Made by a program: the position numbers and the translations under genes
Assembly: GCA_035517615.1 (NCBI GenBank)
Contig: DATIYM010000013.1
Span: forward strand, 1 to 64,000
DNA length: 64,000 nt
From: AG25 sp035517615
GTDB lineage: Bacteria; Gemmatimonadota; Gemmatimonadetes; Gemmatimonadales; GWC2-71-9
Direction: 5' to 3'
Notes under the pieces: generated by a model
The model's database searches: none
The model's input: the letters and a program-made list of their open reading frames with translations, nothing else
What the model was told of the DNA's origin: nothing
In this document: one piece after another, positions 57,955-64,000 of the stretch
How positions within the stretch are numbered: the first letter of the stretch is position 1
Layout of the letters: the number at the start of each line of letters is the position of its first letter

Positions 57955-58224
57955 CTACCGATCGTAGCGCAGTGCCATGTGGAGCTGATTGAGCGCTGCA
58001 TCGATGGCGCCGATCGCCTCAACGCGATGGCCGCCGAAATCGTGCGAAGCATGTTGCAGGTGCCAGCGCGCCTTATCGAGGGCGTCGATGGCCTGGTTGA
58101 TCTCCACATGCTTCTCGTGGGCGACGGCCGCAGGCCGCGCCGGCGCGGTCGGCGCCGAGGCCTGAGCGACCGAGCAAAACAGAACAACGAGAGCGGCTGC
58201 CGCCCCAAGGCGTTTCGTGAACAC
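57955..58224 (-). CDS. Small exported protein, helical, unknown function
   Basis: 89 residues from a GTG with GGAGGAG five bases upstream. Signal peptide (KRLGAAAALVVLFCSVAQA), then a His-rich amphipathic region (KHVEINQAIDALDKARWHLQ, AALNQLHMALRYDR) typical of small helical-bundle periplasmic proteins. Six His could bind metal. Confidence 0.7.
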   Translation of the reverse strand: MFTKRLGAAAALVVLFCSVAQASAPTAPARPAAVAHEKHVEINQAIDALDKARWHLQHASHDFGGHRVEAIGAIDAALNQLHMALRYDR

Positions 58225-58339
58225 GGTACTCCTCCAGATTTGAGGTGGTGGGGCGCGCCACATCGATAGGAAACACGGCTCGCTCGCGCAAGACGACACT
58301 TTGCGTTTTGAACCGCCGGGCGGCAGGTTTGCAGCCTGC

Positions 58340-59725
58340 ATGCCTCCCCCAGCCAATTCCTTCCGACGCATCCTGCTGGCCCTTGGTGCTCTGACCGCGC
58401 TGATTGTGATCCTCGTCGCAGGTCCGGAGCTCGCCTGGAGCCGCGTCCAGCAGAGTCTTACGGTGTCCCCGCCGCAGCAGACCGTGCCTGCCGCATCGCG
58501 CACGTTGATCGAGCGTCTCTCAGGCGTGTTGGGGCTCGTCGTGTTCGTCGGGATCGCGATCCTGCTTTCTCGGCGCCGCAGCGCGATCAAATGGCGGATC
58601 GTGGTCTGGGGCCTGGGCCTGCAGCTCGGCTTCGCGGTGTTCGTGCTTCGCATCCCATTCGGACAGCAGCTGTTTCGGGCCCTGGGCGACGTGGTGACGA
58701 AGATCCTGAGTTTCTCCTATGCCGGATCGGAGTTCGTGTTCGGAGAGATCGGCAAGCCGCATTCGAGTCTGGGTGTGGTGTTCGCGTTTCAAGTGCTGCC
58801 CGCCATCATCTTCATTTCGGCGCTGTTCGCCATTCTGTACTACGTCGGCGTGATGCAGCTGGTGGTGCGGGCGTTCGCCGTCGCGATGCATCGCCTCATG
58901 CGGGCGAGCGGCGCCGAGAGCGTCGATGTGGCGGCCTCGATCTTCATGGGGCAAACCGAAGCGCCGCTCACCGTGCGCCCGTTTCTGCCCACCATGACCC
59001 AGTCCGAGCTCATGACCGTGATGACGGCGGGCATGGCGCACGTGTCCGGCTCGATCATGGCGGCGTACATCGCGTTCGGCATCGAGGCCCGGCATCTGCT
59101 CGCGGCGGTGATCATGACGGCCCCGGGCACGATCATGATGGCCAAGCTCTTCGAACCCGAAACCGAAACTCCCGAGACCCTGGGAGAAGTCCGCGTCAGC
59201 GTGCCTCGCACCGATGTGAACCTGCTCGACGCCGCCGCTCGCGGCACCGCCGACGGGCTGCAGCTCATGTTGAACGTGATCGCCATGTTGATCTCGTTCA
59301 TCGCGCTCATCGCGCTGGTCAACGGATTGTTCGGCTGGCTGCACGGCCTGATCGCCTGGTTCCCGGCAGACCTTCAGAGCGTGCTCGCGTGGATGTTTCG
59401 TCCCGTCGCACTGCTGATGGGCGTGCCCTGGCACGATAGCGGCACCGTCGGTACCCTCCTTGGCACGCGCATGGTCTTGAACGAGTTCATCGCGTACGCG
59501 CAACTCGGGCCGCTCAGGGGATCGCTGGCACCCGTGTCGTTCACGATCGCCACGTTCGCGTTGTGTGGGTTTGCGAATCTGAGCTCGATCGGAATTCAGA
59601 TCGGCGGGATCGGCGCCCTCGCCCCCGAGCGCAAGCACGACCTTGCGCGGCTCGGATTTCGAGCCATGCTTGCGGGTACCTTGGCTAATTTTCTCTCGGC
59701 TACGATCGCGGGAATGCTGTTGTGA
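58340..59725 (+). CDS. Concentrative nucleoside transporter (CNT/NupC family)
   Basis: 461 residues from the ATG at 58340; a longer N-terminus from 58301 is possible. About ten membrane spans. CNT motif FMGQTEAPLTVRPFL, later GTRMVLNEFIAYAQLG and FALCGFANLSSIGIQIGGIG. Imports nucleosides with Na+ or H+. The N-terminal extra span and linker (about 1-55) are longer than in NupC. Overlaps the cytochrome gene (GTGA). Confidence 0.93.
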   Translation: MPPPANSFRRILLALGALTALIVILVAGPELAWSRVQQSLTVSPPQQTVPAASRTLIERLSGVLGLVVFVGIAILLSRRRSAIKWRIVVWGLGLQLGFAVFVLRIPFGQQLFRALGDVVTKILSFSYAGSEFVFGEIGKPHSSLGVVFAFQVLPAIIFISALFAILYYVGVMQLVVRAFAVAMHRLMRASGAESVDVAASIFMGQTEAPLTVRPFLPTMTQSELMTVMTAGMAHVSGSIMAAYIAFGIEARHLLAAVIMTAPGTIMMAKLFEPETETPETLGEVRVSVPRTDVNLLDAAARGTADGLQLMLNVIAMLISFIALIALVNGLFGWLHGLIAWFPADLQSVLAWMFRPVALLMGVPWHDSGTVGTLLGTRMVLNEFIAYAQLGPLRGSLAPVSFTIATFALCGFANLSSIGIQIGGIGALAPERKHDLARLGFRAMLAGTLANFLSATIAGMLL

Positions 59726-60543
59726 CGCACGGCGCCTGGATCGTCGTTGCGCTGCTGCTCGAGGCGAGCCCGCTATCCGCGCAGCGCGTCGCGCTCGAGG
59801 GGCCCTCCGATTCCGCGATTCCCGCGGGACCGCTCGGGGCATCCGTTCGGCGCGGCCGCGCGCTGCTCACGGACACGCGCGACAGCCTGCCCGCGAGCGT
59901 GGGGAACGCGCTGCGCTGCGCGAGCTGCCACCTCGACGCGGGGCGGCGCGCGAGCTTCAGCTGGGTGGGAGTGTTCGCGCGCTATCCGCAGTACCGCAGC
60001 CGCTCAGCGTCGGTCGAGACCATCGAGTATCGGGTGAACGATTGCTTTCGCCGCAGCATGAATGGAAAGCCGCTTGCGGCCGATGCACGCGAGATGCGCG
60101 ACATCATCGCCTATTTCGCGTTTCTGTCGACCGGTACCCCCGTGGGGCCGCCGACTCAGCCCGCGAGCGCCAAGCTCGCGAAATGGAGCGCGTTACGCGC
60201 CGACACCGCGCACGGTCGACGGCTGTTCGCGCAGGGCTGTGCGCGATGCCATGGCGCCGCGGGACAGGGGACCCCGCTTGCTCCCCCGGCTTGGGGCGCC
60301 AATTCGTACAATCTTGGCGCGGGAATGGCGCGCGTGCGGACCGCCGCCGCGTTTATCCAGAGCAACATGCCATTCGATGCGCCGGGAACCCTTGCCGATC
60401 AGGACGCCTTCGACGTGGCCGGGTTCGTCGATGCGCAGCCGCGGCCGGACTTCCCGGAAAAATTCAACGATTGGCCGAACGGCGACGCGCCGCCGGATGT
60501 GGCATATCCAACGCGCGCGGCTCGAACGGCCCATCCTCACTAA
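59722..60543 (+). CDS. Dihaem c-type cytochrome, TsdA-like thiosulfate dehydrogenase
   Basis: 273 residues. Signal peptide to about residue 20, haem motifs CASCH (66-70) and CARCH (173-177), and between them NDCFRRSMNGK with Cys108 where TsdA proteins have the axial Cys ligand of the catalytic haem. TsdA joins two thiosulfates to tetrathionate in the periplasm. Function inferred from this signature and from the neighbouring DsrE-like protein. Confidence 0.75.
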   Translation: MTHGAWIVVALLLEASPLSAQRVALEGPSDSAIPAGPLGASVRRGRALLTDTRDSLPASVGNALRCASCHLDAGRRASFSWVGVFARYPQYRSRSASVETIEYRVNDCFRRSMNGKPLAADAREMRDIIAYFAFLSTGTPVGPPTQPASAKLAKWSALRADTAHGRRLFAQGCARCHGAAGQGTPLAPPAWGANSYNLGAGMARVRTAAAFIQSNMPFDAPGTLADQDAFDVAGFVDAQPRPDFPEKFNDWPNGDAPPDVAYPTRAARTAHPH

Positions 60544-60567
60544 CCGTCACCGGAAAAGGAGCACGCC

Positions 60568-61251
60568 ATGTTCGATGTGAGCCGCCTCGTGACTCATCGC
60601 CGCGGATTTCTGGGGCGCATCGCCGCTGGAGCTGCGGCACTGACTGTTGGCGGGGCAGGAGTGAAGCCGCGTGAGGCGCTCGCGGAGCTTCCACTCCGCT
60701 CGCCCGCCGATCCGCAGTTCTCTGCCTGGCTCGCGAAGATGAACGGGAAGCACAAGATGGTGTTCGACGTTCCCGCGCCCAACGGCGGCTTTGCCTTCGC
60801 GTGGGCACGAGTGTTCCTGAACACGGCCAACGATCAATACGGCACCACGGACGCCGACAACACGGCCGTCGTCGTGCTGCGCCACTCGGGCATTCCCCTC
60901 GGCATGCAGAGCCCGATGTGGGCGAAGTACAAATGGGGCGAGTTCCTGAAAGTGAACGACGGCGATACTCCCGCCACCCGCAACCTCTGGGTTGATGCCA
61001 AGCCGGGTGAGCTGCCGCTCCCGGGCATGGCCGTGAACGAGCTGCTCGCGAAGGGCGTTCTGATCGGCATCTGTAACGTGGCGCTCACGGTCTATTCGGG
61101 AATCGTCGCCAAGAAGATGGGCCTGCAGGCCGACGCCGTGAAACAGGACTGGGTGGCGAATCTCGTACCCGGCATTCAGGTCGTGCCGTCAGGCGTAATC
61201 GCCGTGAGCGGGGCGCAGGAGAAGGGGTGCGGGTACTGCTTCGGCGGCTAG
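60568..61251 (+). CDS. Tat-exported DsrE-like protein with C-terminal CxxC
   Basis: 227 residues. Twin-Arg signal (THRRGFLGRIAAGAAALTVGG). The mature part has a DsrE/DsrF-like pattern (NTAVVVLRHSGIPLGM, LLAKGVLIGICNVAL, VQVVPSGVIAVSGAQEKG in overlapping form) and ends CGYCFGG (Cys221, Cys224). DsrE-like proteins carry sulfur. 24 bases after the TsdA-like cytochrome and with AAAGGAG ribosome site, so a two-gene thiosulfate or sulfur-handling unit is plausible. Confidence 0.7.
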   Translation: MFDVSRLVTHRRGFLGRIAAGAAALTVGGAGVKPREALAELPLRSPADPQFSAWLAKMNGKHKMVFDVPAPNGGFAFAWARVFLNTANDQYGTTDADNTAVVVLRHSGIPLGMQSPMWAKYKWGEFLKVNDGDTPATRNLWVDAKPGELPLPGMAVNELLAKGVLIGICNVALTVYSGIVAKKMGLQADAVKQDWVANLVPGIQVVPSGVIAVSGAQEKGCGYCFGG

Positions 61252-61268
61252 AACAGCAGGGCGGTCAG

Positions 61269-61298
61269 GGGCGGTAGGTATGGTCTCCACTACCGCCC
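61269..61298. repeat. Inverted repeat after the Tat protein
   Basis: GGGCGGTAG (61269-61277) pairs with CTACCGCCC (61290-61298). Same GGCGGTA unit as at 57886-57927. Between co-directional genes, possibly a terminator without a U-tract. Confidence 0.6.
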
Positions 61299-61345
61299 AT
61301 GACAGGCTAAGTTAGGACCTCACTTCGAACGATCGGTCACCATCC

Positions 61346-63547
61346 ATGCCCCGTTTCTCCCCGCGACGTCTCTGCGCCGTTCTCCTGTTCGTCCTGTACG
61401 GGCCCGCGCTGTCCGGGCAGGCGCGCACATCCGCGCCGCCGCTCACCGTGCACGAGCTGTTCGGGACGCGCGACTTCGCGAGCGACCTGGTGGAGACCGA
61501 CTGGGCGAAGGACGGTGCGTCGTACACCCTGCTCGAAGACGACGCGCGGGATCACACCGATCTCTATCGCGTCGACGCCGCGACGGGTACCCGAACCCTG
61601 CTCGTGCGCGGGGCCGACCTGATCCCGGCCGGCGCGCAGGAGCCGATCGACATCGAGAGCTATCAGTTTTCCCGCGACGGGACCAAGCTCCTGATTTTCA
61701 CGAACACCGCCCGGGTGTGGCGCCAGAACACGAAGGGCACCTACTATGTCTGGGATTTCGGGAGCAAGCGGTTGTCCCCCATCAGCCGCAACTCGGGCTA
61801 TCAGATGTTCGCGAAGTTCTCCCCTGCCGGTGATCGCGTGGCGTTCGTGCGGAGCAACAACCTCTTCGTGACCGAGCTCGCGTCCGGGATTGAAACCCAG
61901 CTCACGAGCGACGGCAGCGACGTCGTGATCAACGGCACCACCGACTGGGTGTACGAGGAGGAGCTCGATCTGCGCGATGCGTTCCGCTGGAGCCCGGATG
62001 GACAGCGCATCGCGTTCTGGCGGTTCGATCAATCGCCGATCCAGCCCTATTACCTGGAAAACGACGATGCGCTGTATCCGGCGATCGTGCCGGTACGCTA
62101 TCCCAAGGCCGGGACGCCCAACTCCCTGGTGCGGATCGGCGTGGTCGAGCTGGCGACGGGCAAGACGAGCTGGATCGATCTCGGGACGAACAAGGACATG
62201 TACATCCCGGGGATGGACTTCGCCGATTCCCCCACCGAAGTGTGGTTCACGCGCCTGAACCGCCTGCAGAACCAGCTCGAGGTGCTGCTGGCCGACGTTC
62301 GCACCGGCGCGTCACGCGTGGTCGCGACGGATACCGACTCCGCCTGGGTCAACCAGCACGAGCCCCACTGGTTCAACGGGGGAAAGGAGTTCCTGCTCGA
62401 AAGCGATCGGGACGGGTTTACCCATCTCTATCTTTACAACCGCAACGGCTCGCTCTCGCGCCGGGTGGCGTCGGGTGACTGGGATATCGCGGAGTTCAAC
62501 GGCGTGGACGAAAAGAACCGGAGCGCATACGTCACTGCCAACATCGATGGTCCCATGGTTCGGAGCGTCGTCCGGCTGAGTCTCGAGGGCAAAGGCATCA
62601 CGCGCATTTCCCGCGAGGCCGGCACGCATCGCGCGGAATTCGACCCCACGTGCCGCTACTACATCGACTATTACTCGCGGGCCGGCGTGCCCACCGTGGA
62701 GCGGTTGTATCAGGCCGACGGCTCACTGGTGCGGTCGATCGCCGACAACAAGGCGCTCGCGGAGAAGGTCGCGGCCCAGGGCCTCGATCTCCCCACGTTC
62801 CTGAAGATCAAGATGCCGGACGGCACGGAGCTCAACGCCTGGATGATCAAGCCGAAAAACTTCGATCCGAGCAAGCATTACCCGCTGCTCATGTGGGTCT
62901 ACGGCGGCCCTGGCTCGCAGACCGTCACCGATTCCTGGTCCGGCCCCTACCTCTGGTTTCAGCTGCTCGCCCAGAACGGCTACCTCGTTGCGAGCGTCGA
63001 CAATCGTGGCACCGGCGGGAGGGGTGCGCGGTTCGAGCGCGTGACCTACCTGCGACTCGGGCAGTATGAATCCGCCGACCAGATCGCCGCCGCGCGCTTT
63101 TTCGGATCGCTGCCGTACGTCGATGCCTCTCGCATCGGCATCTGGGGCTGGAGCTACGGCGGCTATGTCGCGTCGCGCACGATGTTCGTGGGCGGCGACG
63201 TGTTCAAAGCCGCGATCGCCGTGGCGCCGGTAACGGATTGGCGGTTCTATGACACGATTTACACCGAGCGATACATGGGCTTGCCGGCCGACAACCCGCA
63301 AGGCTACGAGCTGAGCTCGTCGCTGGCATACGCCGACAGCCTCCGGGGCAATTTTCTGGTGGTGCACGGCACGGGCGACGACAACGTACACTTCCAGAAC
63401 ACCGTGCGCCTGGTCGAGCGCCTGGAAAAGGCCAACAAGCAGTTCGACATGCGCATCTACCCGAACAAGACCCACTCCATTTCCGGGGGAAACACGACCG
63501 AGAACCTGTTCGGCTTCCTCACGGAATGGCTGAAGCGCTCGCTCTAA
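61346..63547 (+). CDS. Secreted dipeptidyl-peptidase IV-like serine peptidase (S9B)
   Basis: 733 residues. Signal peptide (about 1-26, ending SGQA). N-terminal beta-propeller (about 60-470) and C-terminal alpha/beta hydrolase with Ser603 in WGWSYGGY, Asp in HGTGDDNVHFQN (about 678) and His in NKTHSISGG (about 711). The Glu motif DWVYEEE matches the DPP4 group that anchors the substrate N-terminus. Removes dipeptides from peptides, probably in the periplasm. Confidence 0.93.
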   Translation: MPRFSPRRLCAVLLFVLYGPALSGQARTSAPPLTVHELFGTRDFASDLVETDWAKDGASYTLLEDDARDHTDLYRVDAATGTRTLLVRGADLIPAGAQEPIDIESYQFSRDGTKLLIFTNTARVWRQNTKGTYYVWDFGSKRLSPISRNSGYQMFAKFSPAGDRVAFVRSNNLFVTELASGIETQLTSDGSDVVINGTTDWVYEEELDLRDAFRWSPDGQRIAFWRFDQSPIQPYYLENDDALYPAIVPVRYPKAGTPNSLVRIGVVELATGKTSWIDLGTNKDMYIPGMDFADSPTEVWFTRLNRLQNQLEVLLADVRTGASRVVATDTDSAWVNQHEPHWFNGGKEFLLESDRDGFTHLYLYNRNGSLSRRVASGDWDIAEFNGVDEKNRSAYVTANIDGPMVRSVVRLSLEGKGITRISREAGTHRAEFDPTCRYYIDYYSRAGVPTVERLYQADGSLVRSIADNKALAEKVAAQGLDLPTFLKIKMPDGTELNAWMIKPKNFDPSKHYPLLMWVYGGPGSQTVTDSWSGPYLWFQLLAQNGYLVASVDNRGTGGRGARFERVTYLRLGQYESADQIAAARFFGSLPYVDASRIGIWGWSYGGYVASRTMFVGGDVFKAAIAVAPVTDWRFYDTIYTERYMGLPADNPQGYELSSSLAYADSLRGNFLVVHGTGDDNVHFQNTVRLVERLEKANKQFDMRIYPNKTHSISGGNTTENLFGFLTEWLKRSL

Positions 63548-64000
63548 ACGCGGGCTCGGTTCGACGCGGCGTCCTGGTCCTGACGCTCGTCAACCTGCTG
63601 AACTATCTGGACCGCTATATCACCGCGCCGCTGGGGGAGAGTCTGGCCCGCTCGCCCCTCCACGTGAGCGACACCGCGTTCGGATTTCTCACCAGCGGAT
63701 TCATCCTCGTCTACATGCTCGCGGCGCCCGTCTTTGGGAGGTTGGGTGACGCGGGATCGCGCACCCGGCTCATCGCCCTGGGTGTGTTCCTCTGGAGCCT
63801 TGCTACCGCCGCGGGCGGCTTGGCGTGGAGCTTCGCGAGCCTGTTTGTCGCGCGCGCGCTCGTTGGCATAGGAGAGGCAGCGTACGGCACCGTCGCGCCG
63901 AGCCTGCTTGCCGATTACTACCCGCGCGAGTATCGGGGCCGTGTGTTCGCGTTTTTCTTCGCGGCCATCCCGGTCGGATCGGCGCTCGGGTACGTGCTCG
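63526..64000 (+). CDS. MFS transporter, spinster-like, 3' end outside window
   Basis: 158 codons seen from the ATG at 63526, which lies inside the end of the preceding gene (22-base overlap). VNLLNYLDRYI, TSGFILVYMLAAPVFGRLGD (MFS loop 2-3 motif), SLATAAGGLAWSF and GIGEAAYGTVAPSLLADYY with YRGRVFAFF. These are typical of the spinster/organic-acid branch. Runs off the right edge. Confidence 0.88.
   Translation, partial: MAEALALNAGSVRRGVLVLTLVNLLNYLDRYITAPLGESLARSPLHVSDTAFGFLTSGFILVYMLAAPVFGRLGDAGSRTRLIALGVFLWSLATAAGGLAWSFASLFVARALVGIGEAAYGTVAPSLLADYYPREYRGRVFAFFFAAIPVGSALGYVL

Noticed and set aside
58520..59842. 440-codon His/Arg-rich frame antisense to the nucleoside transporter
   Set aside because: Shadow frame; biased composition and no ribosome site.

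Overview
The window reads as chromosomal DNA of a GC-rich, diderm, free-living bacterium, most likely a member of Gemmatimonadota or a close relative. The evidence is indirect: GC-rich codon use throughout, a beta-barrel outer-membrane protein ending in Phe, several lipoboxes and Sec/Tat signals, many secreted peptidases (M30-like, HtrA, M1, S9), and tight operons with ATGA/GTGA start-stop overlaps. I see no rRNA, tRNA, insertion sequence, prophage or CRISPR array. The ends cut a peptidase gene (left) and an MFS transporter gene (right).

Layout: 1-2.6 kb, secreted peptidases. 2.6-4.5 kb, queE-queC and divergent queF for 7-deazaguanine (preQ0/preQ1) synthesis. 4.5-5.5 kb, an internally duplicated membrane protein. 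5.9-8.8 kb, two type I glutamine synthetases of different subclass. 8.9-10.1 kb, an outer-membrane barrel. 10.2-12.2 kb, citramalate synthase (isoleucine via citramalate) behind a leader-peptide attenuator. 12.2-14.2 kb, an M1 peptidase. 14.2-18.8 kb, the cysH-cysG-sir sulfate assimilation operon (leftward) behind a Cys-rich leader peptide and terminator. 18.8-26.2 kb, a lysine/DAP operon that starts with an aspartokinase-DapE fusion and continues dapB-dapA-dapD-dapC-asd. 26.2-27.7 kb, small or uncertain genes and an FAH-family hydrolase. 27.7-32.5 kb, thrB-thrA-thrC (leftward). 32.6-40.8 kb, a Leu-rich leader and attenuator, then leuA-ilvB-ilvN-ilvC-leuC-leuD-leuB. 40.9-42.6 kb, ilvD. 43-50.7 kb, tag, efp, a DUF2779 nuclease, a secreted JAMM-like protein, lipoproteins, DUF72, a MATE pump and a MerR/TPR protein. 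50.7-57.9 kb, ku and ligD (divergent, NHEJ), an alpha/beta hydrolase, EVE, dinB and an aldehyde dehydrogenase. 58-64 kb, a nucleoside transporter, a TsdA-like dihaem cytochrome with a Tat-exported DsrE-like partner, a DPP-IV-like peptidase and an MFS transporter.

Most of the first 43 kb therefore makes aspartate-family and branched-chain amino acids plus cysteine. CimA feeds LeuCD/LeuB to give 2-oxobutyrate; IlvB/N/C/D then serve Ile, Val and Leu. Asd serves both the DAP and the threonine branches.

The most interesting signal is regulatory. Three operons (cimA, cysH, leuA) have the same layout: a sigma70-like promoter, a short ORF with clustered codons for the pathway's own end product (Ile, Cys, Leu), a segment just downstream of those codons that can pair with the first arm of an intrinsic terminator, the terminator, then the first gene. 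This is the classic three-state ribosome-mediated attenuator, found three times in 22 kb. The thr operon has a leader terminator without a convincing leader peptide. A second theme is short-unit inverted repeats at convergent gene ends, some of which run into the coding sequence and supply odd C-terminal tails.
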